DNA of 64,000 nucleotides from Fibrobacterota bacterium (GTDB taxonomy: Bacteria > Fibrobacterota > Fibrobacteria > UBA11236), in assembly GCA_028287465.1 (NCBI GenBank), contig JAQBPO010000089.1, positions 1-64,000 on the forward strand, given 5' to 3'. Under the pieces are notes generated by a model. It was not told the DNA's origin. It searched no databases and saw nothing but the letters and a program-made list of their open reading frames with translations. The translations under genes and the position numbers were made by a program. This document shows positions 37,670 through 47,614 of the stretch, one piece after another. Each line of letters starts with the position of its first letter. Within the stretch, counting starts at the first letter, position 1.

Positions 37670-38203
37670 ATGGATAACCGGGACGACAAGGCCGAACAGT
37701 GGAAAGAATTGCTGGAAAAGATCCGCGATATCAAATTCGCCATGCTGACCACGGAGAACGAAGGCGGGTTCCTCCATTCCCGGCCCATGGCTACCTTGGA
37801 GGCATCGGAATCGGGGGCCTTCTGGTTTTTCACGGGGAAGTCCTCCCTGAAGGTCCGGGAAATCGATCATGACGGGCGCGTGAACCTCTCCTATATCTCG
37901 GGGGACAGGGACACCTACGTTTCGGTAGCGGGAGAGGCCCGGGTGGTCCAGGATGCCGCGAAGGCGAAGGCCCTTTGGAACCCGTTCATGAAAGCCTGGT
38001 TCCCCCAGGGCCTGGACGATCCCGATCTGATCCTGCTGCGCGTGGACGTGGATGAAGCGGAGTATTGGGACGTAACCTCGAAGAAGATGACGACCCTGAT
38101 CCGGTTCGCCAAGAACCTGGTCGGCGCCGGAGATCGGGAGGAACCTCCCGGACACGGGAAAATCCGGCCGGATGGGGACTTCGAAATCGATTCGCGTCGC
38201 TAG
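37670..38203 (+). CDS. Pyridoxamine 5'-phosphate oxidase-fold (general stress protein 26-like) protein
   Basis: 177 residues with a split-barrel flavin-binding fold: FAMLTTENEGGFLHSRPMATLE, SGAFWFFTGKSSLKVREIDHDG, VNLSYISGDRDTYVSVAGEARVV, and VDVDEAEYWDVTSKKMTTLI. This is the pattern of the general stress protein 26 / PPOX-like subgroup, proposed to bind FMN or F420 and reduce small molecules, rather than of PdxH itself. AGGGAGG is seven bases upstream. Its mRNA leader may contain the hairpin at 37615-37637. It converges with yggS with a 12-bp gap. Confidence 0.88.
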   Translation: MDNRDDKAEQWKELLEKIRDIKFAMLTTENEGGFLHSRPMATLEASESGAFWFFTGKSSLKVREIDHDGRVNLSYISGDRDTYVSVAGEARVVQDAAKAKALWNPFMKAWFPQGLDDPDLILLRVDVDEAEYWDVTSKKMTTLIRFAKNLVGAGDREEPPGHGKIRPDGDFEIDSRR

Positions 38204-38215
38204 GGAGGCGCTCCC

Positions 38216-39013
38216 CTAACCGGGGCCGGGACCGGGGCCAGGGGTTTCCCGGCCGGGAATTTCCCGGGCGCCGAACAGTCCGGTTCCGACCCGGATGAAA
38301 TGCGCGCCCTCCTCGATGGCGACCTCGAAGTCCCCGGTCATGCCCATGGAAAGCCAGGCCATGTCCTTCAGGGGGCCGGCCGCGCCACGCCCGCCCAGGG
38401 ATGCCTTCTCCCGTATCGATCCGAGCATGGCGGCCAACTCCCTGAAACAGCGGCGGGCCTCTTCGGGGCCGGCCGGTCCGCCCGCAGGCGTCTCCAGGGG
38501 CCCCATGGTCATGAGACCCACCAGGCGCACATTGGGCAGGGGCGGAAGCTCCGCGAGGACGCCGGGCAGGGCTTCGGGCTCGAAGCCGCCCTTGGCGGGC
38601 TCCCGCGAGGTATTCACCTGGAGGAACACGTCCCGGCGCACGGACAGCTCTCCGGCGATGCGATCCACGGCCTCAAGGAGCTCCAGGGAATCGACGGAAT
38701 GGAAGGCGGTGGCCAAGGGCAGGACCTTGCGGATCTTGTTCTTCTGCATCCTGCCGATGAAATGGAGCTCCGGGGACGGGGAATCCTGCGGGTTACCCCG
38801 GGGCGGCGGCAGGGGGAACTTCTCGAGGGCCTCCTGCACGCGGTTCTCGCCGAAGATGCGGGCCCCCAGGGACGTCGCCTCGATCAGGCGTTCGCGCGGA
38901 TGGTTCTTGCTGACCCAGATCAGCCGGACATCGTCCCGATCGCGGCCGGCGCGGACGCAGGCTTCGCGGATCCTGCGCTCCACGTCCTCGTGATTTTCCC
39001 TCAGGTTTCCCAT
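38216..39013 (-). CDS. yggS: YggS/PLPBP-family pyridoxal-phosphate homeostasis protein
   Basis: 265 residues. A fold type III (alanine-racemase N-terminal-like) PLP-binding barrel with the Schiff-base lysine in LIWVSKNHPRERL, GENRVQEALEKF, LHFIGRMQKNKIRKVL, LQVNTSREPAKGGF, GLMTMGPLETP, LSMGMTGDFEVAIEEGAHFIRVGTGLFG. Family members buffer free PLP and affect amino-acid homeostasis, without known catalysis. The region has several Gly/Pro-rich inserts relative to short homologues. It starts 26 bp after lon, so it is likely the last cistron of that block; no strong Shine-Dalgarno is seen. Confidence 0.93.
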   Translation of the reverse strand: MGNLRENHEDVERRIREACVRAGRDRDDVRLIWVSKNHPRERLIEATSLGARIFGENRVQEALEKFPLPPPRGNPQDSPSPELHFIGRMQKNKIRKVLPLATAFHSVDSLELLEAVDRIAGELSVRRDVFLQVNTSREPAKGGFEPEALPGVLAELPPLPNVRLVGLMTMGPLETPAGGPAGPEEARRCFRELAAMLGSIREKASLGGRGAAGPLKDMAWLSMGMTGDFEVAIEEGAHFIRVGTGLFGAREIPGRETPGPGPGPG

Positions 39014-39039
39014 GCTCAGGTAGCGCGGCCGTTACGGCA

Positions 39040-41742
39040 TCAGCGGGATTTGCCGGGTTTACCGGGTTTACGGAGAGCCGGGGGCTTGGAAGGCGAAGGC
39101 TTCCTGGCTTTGGAAAACGCCGCGGTCACGGGGGACGGGCCCGGCTTCCGGGAGGCCGAGGCCGGTTCCTTGGGAGCGGGTTCCGCTCCCAGCCCTGCGG
39201 CGGGCCGCGCGGTGGGCTTGAACAAGGCCGCGAGGACATCGTCGATATGATCCATCCGCACGATCTTCAGGCCCTTCTTGGCTTCCGGGGGCAGTTCGCG
39301 GACTTCCGGGGCGTTTTCCTCCGGCACGATCACCTGGGTTACGCCTGCCTGCAGCGCCGCGAGGCTTTTCTCGGGGAGGCCGCCGATCCCGTGGATCTTG
39401 CCGACCAGGGAAACCTCGCCGGTGAAGGCGATCTTGGGATCGACCTTCTGCCTGGTCATGGCCGATACCAGCGCCAGGGTCATGGCGATTCCGGCGGAGG
39501 GGCCGTCCTTGGGGATGGAGCCTTCGGGCACGTGCAAGTGGATGTCCGTCTTATGGAAGACCTCGGGATCGACGCCATAGCGCCGGGCGCGCTCGCGCAC
39601 GAGGGTCAGGGCGATCTGGGCCGATTCCTTCATGACCTCGCCCAGGTGGCCGGTCAGATGGAGCCGCCCTTTGCCCGAGAGCAGGGTGCACTCCACGCGC
39701 AGGATCTCGCCTCCCACCGGGGTCCAGGCCAGGCCCGTCACCATGCCGGGGCTGGTGGACTCGGGAACCATGCGCTCCTGGCGGATGGGCACGCCCAGGT
39801 AGTCGATGAGGGTGTCGCGGGTGATGGGTTCGGGCCCATTCGCCCCGGCCGTCTTCACCTTGGCCGCCAAGGCGTTCCTGCCCGCGGCCTTGCCGTTGAT
39901 GGTCTTGCCCGCCTTCCCCTTGCCCGCTTCCTTGAGGCTCGCCTTGCGATCCTGCAGGTCCACCACCTGTCTCGCGCGCTTGCGGGCGATCTTGGCGATC
40001 TGCCTCGCGAGCTGGCGCACGCCCGCCTCGCGGGTGTACCGGCGGATCAGGGTCGAGAGCACGGGATCGGGCAGATCGAATTGGCCGTTCACGAGGCCGG
40101 AGGTGGCCTTGATCTTTGGGACGAGGTAGCCCTTGGCGATCTCGAGCTTTTCGGAATCGAAATAGCCCGAGATGCGGATCACCTCAAGGCGATCGTGCAA
40201 CGGGGCCGGTATCTGCTCCTCCACGTTCGCCGTGGTCACGAAGAAGACCTGGGAGAGATCGATTCCGATCTCCATGAAATGATCGATGAACTCGGCGTTC
40301 TGTTCCGGATCCAGGACCTCGAGCAGGGCCGAAGCGGGGTCGCCGCGGAAATCGCTCCCCATCTTGTCGATCTCGTCCAACAGGATGACCGGATTCATGG
40401 ACTGGGATTTCTTGAGCGCCTGCACGATGCGGCCGGGCATGGAGCCGATATAGGTGCGGCGATGCCCGCGTATCTCGGCCTCATCGCGCACCCCTCCCAG
40501 GGAGATGCGTACGAACTCGCGTCCCAGGGCCGCCGCGATCGACTTGCCCAGGGAGGTCTTGCCTACTCCGGGAGGCCCCACCAGGCACAGGATGGGCGTG
40601 GAGTGGTGCTTGGAGAGCTTGTAGACGGCGACGTGCTCGAGGATGCGCTCCTTCACGTTCTTGAGCCCGAAATGATCCTTGTCCAGCTGCTTCTTCACGT
40701 TGGCGAGATCGAGGTTGTCCTTGTTGTACTTGTTCCAGGGAAGGCCCAGGAACCAGTCCACGTAGGTGCGCACCACGGAGTATTCCGGCGAGGACGGGTT
40801 CAGGTACTCGAGGCGCTTGAGCTCCGCCATCACCCGGACATTCACCTTTTCCGGCATGCCCTTGGCCTTGATGGAATCCTCGAGCTGCTTGATCTCGTGA
40901 TTGAGGGGAGGCGAGAAGGATCCCAGTTCGAACTGGATCTTGCGAAGCTGCTCCGTGAGGAAATATTCCCGCTGGCTCTGGGCGATGCCGGCGCGTACTT
41001 CATGCTCCAGGCGGCGGCCCATCATGGTGGTGTCCACCTCGTTGCGCAGGAACTCCTGGATCATGTCCAGCTTGGACTCCAGGGTCTCCTCTTCCACCAG
41101 CAACTGCTTGAGTTCGACCGGGATCTTCAGATGGCTGGCCATCCCGTAGACCTTTTCCTCGGGGCTGGAAAGGCCGTCGATGAGATCGGCCACGCCGCGC
41201 GGGAGATCCGGATTCTGCGAAAGGTATTCGGCGAACATGACGCGCGTGGACTCGATGCGGCGGCGCGCGGTCTCTTCCTTGAGCGGCGCGGCGGCCATGG
41301 GCTCGCAATGGGCCATGATCAGGGACGGCAGGTTATCCCATTTGGAGACCTTGGCCACTCCAAGGGATTCCACCAGGATCTTGGAAAGGTTGTTCGGCAG
41401 GGAAAGGGAGGACGCGATGCGGCCGACCACGCCGATGATCTTCAGGGTTTCCGGGGCGACGTCGTCCTCGGAGGCGGTCTTCTGGAGGGCGAAGAGGGCG
41501 AGCTGCGAGGGGCTCTCCATGGCCCGCATCATGGCCGAAAGGGACTGGGGGCGGCCGAGCAGGATTGGAGTGACGGTTCCCGGGAACAGGATGATGTCGC
41601 GCAAGGGGATCACGGGGAGCCCTTCGGCCAGCAGATGGGCCCATTCCTCCGCGGTGGCGGCCTTGGCTTTTTCTGCGGCTTCAGCGAGAGCGGCGGCGGA
41701 TTCCACCGGCGCGGGCTGATCTTTGATGGGGGCTTTGGCCAA
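39040..41742 (-). CDS. lon: Lon ATP-dependent protease with basic insert and tail
   Basis: 900 residues from a TTG at 41742 (LAKAPIKDQ), with AGGAG about eight bases upstream; no ATG exists ahead of the conserved LPVIPLRDIILFPG. The substrate domain covers about 30-320, the AAA+ module about 330-600 (Walker A GPPGVGKTSLG, Walker B VILLDEIDK), and the protease domain about 680-850 with catalytic Ser in KDGPSAGIAMTLA and Lys in GGLPEKSLAAL. Two unusual parts are a Lys/Ala/Gly-rich insert of about 45 residues between AAA+ and protease domains, and a 60-residue Pro/Lys/Ser-rich C-terminal tail. It degrades damaged and regulatory proteins. It follows clpX by 116 bp. Confidence 0.95.
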   Translation of the reverse strand: MAKAPIKDQPAPVESAAALAEAAEKAKAATAEEWAHLLAEGLPVIPLRDIILFPGTVTPILLGRPQSLSAMMRAMESPSQLALFALQKTASEDDVAPETLKIIGVVGRIASSLSLPNNLSKILVESLGVAKVSKWDNLPSLIMAHCEPMAAAPLKEETARRRIESTRVMFAEYLSQNPDLPRGVADLIDGLSSPEEKVYGMASHLKIPVELKQLLVEEETLESKLDMIQEFLRNEVDTTMMGRRLEHEVRAGIAQSQREYFLTEQLRKIQFELGSFSPPLNHEIKQLEDSIKAKGMPEKVNVRVMAELKRLEYLNPSSPEYSVVRTYVDWFLGLPWNKYNKDNLDLANVKKQLDKDHFGLKNVKERILEHVAVYKLSKHHSTPILCLVGPPGVGKTSLGKSIAAALGREFVRISLGGVRDEAEIRGHRRTYIGSMPGRIVQALKKSQSMNPVILLDEIDKMGSDFRGDPASALLEVLDPEQNAEFIDHFMEIGIDLSQVFFVTTANVEEQIPAPLHDRLEVIRISGYFDSEKLEIAKGYLVPKIKATSGLVNGQFDLPDPVLSTLIRRYTREAGVRQLARQIAKIARKRARQVVDLQDRKASLKEAGKGKAGKTINGKAAGRNALAAKVKTAGANGPEPITRDTLIDYLGVPIRQERMVPESTSPGMVTGLAWTPVGGEILRVECTLLSGKGRLHLTGHLGEVMKESAQIALTLVRERARRYGVDPEVFHKTDIHLHVPEGSIPKDGPSAGIAMTLALVSAMTRQKVDPKIAFTGEVSLVGKIHGIGGLPEKSLAALQAGVTQVIVPEENAPEVRELPPEAKKGLKIVRMDHIDDVLAALFKPTARPAAGLGAEPAPKEPASASRKPGPSPVTAAFSKARKPSPSKPPALRKPGKPGKSR

Positions 41743-41858
41743 GCAAGGTCTCCTGGGACTGGGGAAACCTAAATCAAGCAAAATTCCCGCTGGGGGGGAA
41801 GTGGTATCGGGTAAAGAGGGGAAATTCCCCTGGAAGCCGGCTAGGCCAACGGCCCGCC

Positions 41859-43115
<1,257 letters not shown>

Positions 43116-43119
43116 AAGC

Positions 43120-43722
43120 TTATGCCGCCGCTTTCTTCTTCCGGTTGCCGGGGTTGAAGATTTCATCAACGATGCCGTAGGCCAAGGCCTCCTGGGCGTT
43201 CATGTACATGTCGCGCTCAGTGTCCTTCTGGATCTGCTCCATGGTCTTGCCGGTGGCCTCCGCGAGGATGCCCAACAGCTCCTTCTTGGTCTTGATGATT
43301 TCCTTGGCGTGGATCTGGATGTCCGAGGACTGTCCCGTGGCGCCGCCGCTGGGCTGGTGCAACATGACCTTGCCATGGGGCAGGATATAGCGCTTGCCCT
43401 TGGTGCCCGCGGCCAGGAGCAGGGCCCCCATGCTCATGCAGGAACCGATGCAGATGGTCTGCACGTCGGGCTTCACGAACTTGATCACGTCGTAGATGGC
43501 GAGGCCGGAGGTGACTATGCCGCCCGGGCTGTTGATATAGAGGATGATGTCCTTGTCCGGATCCTCGTATTCCAGGAACAGCATCTGCGCGATGATGGCA
43601 TTGGCCACCTGATCGTTGATCTCATAGCCGATGAAGATGATGCGATCCTTCAGAAGCCGGGAATAGATGTCGTAGACCCGCTCGGAGCGACCAGTTGTTT
43701 CGATGACGGTAGGTATGTACAT
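43120..43722 (-). CDS. clpP: ATP-dependent Clp protease proteolytic subunit ClpP
   Basis: 200 residues starting [30 protein letters not shown]... (only the first part is shown). The catalytic triad is visible: Ser in [10 protein letters not shown] (about 99), His in MLHQPSGG (about 124), Asp in [14 protein letters not shown] (about 173). The oligomer-interface motif [16 protein letters not shown] is also present. Start 43722 gives the usual 195-205 residue size; longer starts add an atypical leader. A TATATT -10 candidate lies at 43766-43761, about 38 bp upstream. First of the clpP-clpX pair, after tig. Confidence 0.96.
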   Translation of the reverse strand: MYIPTVIETTGRSERVYDIYSRLLKDRIIFIGYEINDQVANAIIAQMLFLEYEDPDKDIILYINSPGGIVTSGLAIYDVIKFVKPDVQTICIGSCMSMGALLLAAGTKGKRYILPHGKVMLHQPSGGATGQSSDIQIHAKEIIKTKKELLGILAEATGKTMEQIQKDTERDMYMNAQEALAYGIVDEIFNPGNRKKKAAA

Positions 43723-43760
43723 GCGACCTATGCTCCCTGGGGGAAAATTGAGTTTATGGT

Positions 43761-43766
43761 AATATA
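43761..43766 (-). promoter_or_regulatory. Candidate -10 box of clpP
   Basis: TATATT on the minus strand in the 166-bp tig-clpP gap, within the patch GTATATTACC. It suggests clpPX can be transcribed separately from tig. No clear -35. Confidence 0.4.
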
Positions 43767-43888
43767 CATATCTCCATTTTACCCGTTGCACAAGAAAGAA
43801 GCCAGCCCTTTGTAAGCGCGCTCCAAGGTTTCCCTTGAGTAACTCCGCTCACGCCGGGCCCGTGATCTCCTGACCTGCGCGCTTGAAA

Positions 43889-45127
43889 TCAAACGTCCCG
43901 TTTGAACCCGATGACGAAATCGAGCGTCTTTTCCGACTTCAGCTCTTCGCGGATATCGATGATCTTTCCGCTTTTCCGCAAGGACGCCTTGAGGGTCTCG
44001 AAATCGGTGCCGTATTGCTCGGCCATCTCCTTGAGGCGCGCGTCGACCTCTTCCGAGGTGGGCTTGATCTTCTCTTTCTTGGCGATCTCCTCGAGCAACC
44101 GGTAGCGGCGGATGTTGAAAACCGCCTCCTGTTCCAGGTCCGAATGATCGTGGCCGTGATCGTCATGCTCATGCACGTGGCCCTGCTGTTCGAGCTTATA
44201 GCGCACGTAATTCTGGATGCGGGCCTTGGGGATTTCGAAGGAATTGGTTTCCATGAGGCGGCGCATGGCCTCCTCATAGGCTTCTTCCTTGGCCTTGGTC
44301 AGGGACTGCTTGGCCAAGTCCTCGCGGATGCGGGCGCGGAAGATGTCCATGGTATCGAAGCTGAACTTCTTGGCCAATTCATCGTCCAGGGCCGGGAGCT
44401 TGAGCTCATGGACTTCCAGGATCTTGAGCTGGTATTCCGAGTCCTTGCCGGCGAAATCGGCCTGGCTGTAGTCGGCCGGGAAGGTGAAGGAAGCGGTGCG
44501 CTCATCGCCGACCTTGGCGCCGATGAGGGCGCGGTCCATGGCGGGTACGCTGCTGGTGCCGAGCTCCATGCGGAATTCCGGGCGCGGGGGGAGGGGCTTG
44601 GCCTCGCCGCCGATGTTGATGGAAAGGTACTGGGCCACGACCACGTCGCCGAGGGCGGCGGGGCGTTCCACCGGCGTCTCTTCGGCCTGGCGCTTGCGAA
44701 GGGCCTCCACCTGGGCATTGACCTCCTCATCGGAGATGTCCGCGCCATGGACGGGGATGTCCAGCTTGTAGTCCTTGACATCGATGGGGGCGTCCACTTC
44801 CAGGATGGCCTTGACCATGATGGGCTTGCCGGCTTCATTCTCGAGCTTGTCGATGCGGCCGGGGGCGATGGGCTCGATATTGTGTTCCTTGCAGGCCTCT
44901 TTCAGGACCTCTTCGATCAAGGCTTCCATGGACTCCGCGTTGATGGGGTCCTTGAAGCGCTTGGCGATCACTTCCTTGGGCACGTTGCCGGGCCGGAATC
45001 CGTTGATGCGGACTTCCTTGCTGTATTTCTTGACCTTCTGGTCGAAAATCTTGTCGAGGCGCTCGCGCTCCACTTCGATTTCGAGTACGCGCTCGGTGGT
45101 GGTCGGTTCGCTGAGGGTCGCTTTCAC
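43889..45127 (-). CDS. tig: Trigger factor
   Basis: 412 residues from a GTG at 45127 (VKATLSEPTTTERVLEIEV), with AGGAAG six bases upstream. The longer open frame would run through the tRNA-Leu gene and is rejected. The N-terminal ribosome-binding domain carries the signature GFRPGNVPKEVI (about 38-49; standard G-F-R-x-G-x-x-P). The FKBP-like PPIase domain lies at about 150-230 and the helical chaperone arms at about 240-400. A His/Asp-rich stretch (HVHEHDDHGHDHSD) interrupts the C-terminal domain and might bind metal. It assists folding of nascent chains at the ribosome exit. It lies ahead of clpPX and lon, a widely conserved order. Confidence 0.95.
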   Translation of the reverse strand: MKATLSEPTTTERVLEIEVERERLDKIFDQKVKKYSKEVRINGFRPGNVPKEVIAKRFKDPINAESMEALIEEVLKEACKEHNIEPIAPGRIDKLENEAGKPIMVKAILEVDAPIDVKDYKLDIPVHGADISDEEVNAQVEALRKRQAEETPVERPAALGDVVVAQYLSINIGGEAKPLPPRPEFRMELGTSSVPAMDRALIGAKVGDERTASFTFPADYSQADFAGKDSEYQLKILEVHELKLPALDDELAKKFSFDTMDIFRARIREDLAKQSLTKAKEEAYEEAMRRLMETNSFEIPKARIQNYVRYKLEQQGHVHEHDDHGHDHSDLEQEAVFNIRRYRLLEEIAKKEKIKPTSEEVDARLKEMAEQYGTDFETLKASLRKSGKIIDIREELKSEKTLDFVIGFKRDV

Positions 45128-45268
45128 GGTATCTTCCTTTCCAAAGTCGTCTCCGCCCTGGTTCTTTTTCGCGGGCGGCGTTGCGTTGATGTCCGTCCCA
45201 GAGGGGACGGGTTTGCCCGTTTTTGAAGCGGGCGTTGGTTGTTCTTGCCGGTCGCCAGGGCGGCGGAG

Positions 45269-45351
45269 TGGTGCGAAAGGGGGGAGTCGAACCCCCACAC
45301 CGAAGTGCCAGATCCTAAGTCTGGTGCGTCTGCCAATTCCGCCACTTTCGC
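45269..45351 (-). tRNA. tRNA-Leu (anticodon TAG)
   Basis: 83 nt including encoded CCA (45271-45269). The acceptor GCGAAAG/CTTTCGC pairs over seven bases, anticodon stem CCAGA/TCTGG encloses loop CTTAGGA with TAG (plus-strand 45317-45315), a short extra arm CAC-TTCG-GTG marks a class II tRNA, and the T arm is GGGGG-TTCGACT-CCCCC. It lies about 140 bp upstream of tig on the same strand and is probably the first gene of that block. Confidence 0.97.
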
Positions 45352-45522
45352 GTCGTTCCGGCGATCTGGCCGGATCAGGGCCCGCTCGCGGCATTGTCCT
45401 CGTCAACGCGCACCAGCGCGTTTCCTCGAACTGCTTTGCGATCGGACCCTGCTCCAGCCACCTCGCTCGAAACGACCTCCTCGCTTTTCAACTGGATACG
45501 GTCGTCTGTCGCCCCTGCCTCA

Positions 45523-45550
45523 AAATCCGCGGGCCAAGAAGCGCCCGCGG
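45523..45550 (-). terminator. Probable terminator of the RNase E/G gene
   Basis: CCGCGGGC (45527-45534) pairs perfectly with GCCCGCGG (45543-45550) around an 8-nt loop. Read on the minus strand the stem is followed by ATTTTG. It lies about 46 bp after the stop codon. The rest of 45352-45595 shows no other feature. Confidence 0.6.
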
Positions 45551-45595
45551 GTCCTGCTCCCGCTCCCGGGAGGCATAAGGAGCCTTTCGATTAAC

Positions 45596-47188
45596 TTATC
45601 GGGCCTCGGTGGCTTGGGTGATTTCGTCGCCGCTGCCGGTGGAGAAGATGCGGAATTCCGAGAAGTTGGAATTTTCGTCTTCGACCAGTTGGATGCGGAT
45701 ATTGTGGGAGCGCTCCCAGTACTTCACGATGACGCCGCGGTTCTCGACGACATGGGTGATCATCTCCGGATGGAGGGCCATGGTGATGTCCTTTTCGCCG
45801 CGCTTGGCGCGGAAGCGCCGGAGCCAGCGGTCCACGGAACCGACGACGGTCTCCTTGGACGGGATGTAGCCGTCGCCCTTGCAGGTGGGGCAGACATTGC
45901 TCTGCTCCTTGACCACGTTGGGACGGACGCGCTTACGCGTGATTTCCATGAGGCCGAATTGGGACAGGTTGGAGAAGGAGACCGGGCTCTTGTCGATGCG
46001 GATGGCCTTCTTGAACTCGCGGACGACGTTTTCCTTGTCCTCTTCCGAGTCCATGTCGATGAAGTCGACCACGATGAGGCCGCCGAGATCGCGGAGGCGC
46101 ATCTGCTTGGCCACTTCCCAGGCGGCGTCGATGTTGGTCTCGACGATGTTCTTGCCCTGATCGCGGCCGCGGACCTTGCCGCCGGTGTTGACGTCGATGG
46201 AAACGAGGGCTTCCGTCTGGTCGATGATGAGGTAGCCGCCGCGCTTGAGCTGGACGCGCCGGGCGAAGGTCTTTTCCAGCTCTTCTTCGATGCCGAAATG
46301 GTCGAACAGGGAAAGGTCACCTTCGTACAGCTTGACCTTGTCCACCATGTTGGCGGAAAGGACCTTGAGGAAGCTGACCACGGTCTTGTGTTCGGACTTG
46401 TCGTCGATCCAGACGGCGTCGACGTCTTCGGAGAAGTAGTCGCGCAAGGTGGTTTCGCTGGAATCCGACTCCTGGTGCACCAGGGACGGGGCCTGGACCA
46501 GTTCGGACTGGGCCTTGCAGGCTTCCCACTTGGATTCGAGCTGCTTCATCTGGATGGCGAATTCGTTCTCGGTCTCGTTAAGGCCGATGGTGCGCACGAT
46601 ATAGCCGCATTCCGGGGACTTGAGATCGCGGATGAGCTTCTTGAGGGTACGGCGCTGCTGGGGATCGCGGCTCTTCTTGCTGACGCCGATGAAATCGGTG
46701 CCGGGCATGCAGACCAGGAAGCGGCCGGCGAAGGAAAGATGGGCGGTAAGGCGCGGGCCCTTGGTGCTGATGGGCTCCTTGGTCACCTGGACCAGGATTT
46801 CCTGGCCGGTCTTGAGCAATTGGTCGATGGTCTTGCCTTCGTCCTGGCGCGGAGCGGGCTTGTCCCCGTCGTCGTCATCGTAGTCTTCCAGGTTGGGGCG
46901 GCCCGCCACGTCCTCTACATGGAGGAAGCCGGCTTTTTCCAGGCCGATGTCGACGAAGGCTGCCTGCAGGCCGGGAAGGACGGCGTTCACCACGCCTTTA
47001 TATATATTGCCGACGAGACGGTTGCTTTCGGGCCTCTCGTAAACGATTTCCGCCAGGCGGCCGTCTTCGAGAATGGCGATGCGCTTCTCATAGGGACGGA
47101 CGTTGATCAGGATCTCGCGCTTGGATTTCAGGGGCCGGTTGAGCTGGTTGGAAGTAACCCGGCCGCCCCTTTTGATGGCTTTCTCCAT
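45596..47188 (-). CDS. rng: Ribonuclease E/G family protein
   Basis: 530 residues. An S1 RNA-binding domain comes first (about 40-135; IYKGVVNAVLPGLQAAFVDIGLEKAGFLHVED), with an acidic loop (LEDYDDDDGD) inserted in it. The RNase H-like/DNase I-like catalytic core follows, with metal ligands in SIDVNTGG and VVDFIDM. The zinc-link CPTCKGDGYI (about 440) joins dimers, and a small domain ends the protein. It lacks the long disordered tail of RNase E and so is closer to RNase G. Role: 5'-end-dependent cleavage of mRNA and rRNA precursors. Start ATG 47188 has GGAG six bases upstream. The mRNA leader appears long. Confidence 0.93.
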   Translation of the reverse strand: MEKAIKRGGRVTSNQLNRPLKSKREILINVRPYEKRIAILEDGRLAEIVYERPESNRLVGNIYKGVVNAVLPGLQAAFVDIGLEKAGFLHVEDVAGRPNLEDYDDDDGDKPAPRQDEGKTIDQLLKTGQEILVQVTKEPISTKGPRLTAHLSFAGRFLVCMPGTDFIGVSKKSRDPQQRRTLKKLIRDLKSPECGYIVRTIGLNETENEFAIQMKQLESKWEACKAQSELVQAPSLVHQESDSSETTLRDYFSEDVDAVWIDDKSEHKTVVSFLKVLSANMVDKVKLYEGDLSLFDHFGIEEELEKTFARRVQLKRGGYLIIDQTEALVSIDVNTGGKVRGRDQGKNIVETNIDAAWEVAKQMRLRDLGGLIVVDFIDMDSEEDKENVVREFKKAIRIDKSPVSFSNLSQFGLMEITRKRVRPNVVKEQSNVCPTCKGDGYIPSKETVVGSVDRWLRRFRAKRGEKDITMALHPEMITHVVENRGVIVKYWERSHNIRIQLVEDENSNFSEFRIFSTGSGDEITQATEAR

Positions 47189-47614
47189 TGTCTCCACTGG
47201 TAGTTCAGGTGTGTTTTGGATGGGATTTTTCTTTCGGAAAAAGAAGAAACCAGGCGGAGCAGTATTCGGAGCACTTTTCGGAGCACTCCTCCGGCCCGGC
47301 CCGGTTGAAACTTGGCATGTACGCTTGTAAAGATAAATATACTAGGGCCTTACCAGCGGGACCCCCTCTTAAAAAGCCCGAAAACGGCGGTATCCGCGAA
47401 AAATCGGAAAGAGTGGGGCCGAGGCAAAGTCAGTGGGAGTTGACTCAGGTCTGAGCGGACCTTACCCTGGGAAGGGTTCGCCGGCCCCACCCGGGACCCG
47501 ATCGGAAAAGGCGGAGTGGCCCCGAAAAGGGCATGGACTTGCGTCTCATACCCCACCCCCACGGTTTCGGGGACACCCCCTCGGCAAGCCCGCCTTTTTT
47601 ACCCGCTATGTCGA
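47189..47614. other. RNase E/G gene leader and promoter region
   Basis: 426 bp with no supported gene. A TATATT -10 candidate lies at 47341-47336 (minus strand), giving a leader of about 140 nt. Within the leader TTTTTC (47226-47231) pairs with GAAAAA (47237-47242) around TTTCG, a possible small hairpin. Overlapping short frames on both strands lack ribosome binding sites. Confidence 0.45.

Noticed and set aside
39247-41772. 841-codon open frame antisense to lon
   Set aside because: High GC and codon bias keep the antisense frame open; it has no domain, is His/Gly/Asp-rich like other shadows here, and lon on the other strand is certain.
43720-43890. CIRCE or similar heat-shock operator ahead of clpP
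   Set aside because: No TTAGCACTC-N9-GAGTGCTAA or HAIR-like element; only a 5-bp inverted repeat (CAAGG-N4-CCTTG).
45128-45406. N-terminal extension of trigger factor by 93 residues
   Set aside because: It would translate through tRNA-Leu. A GTG with a good Shine-Dalgarno at 45127 gives the normal N-terminus.
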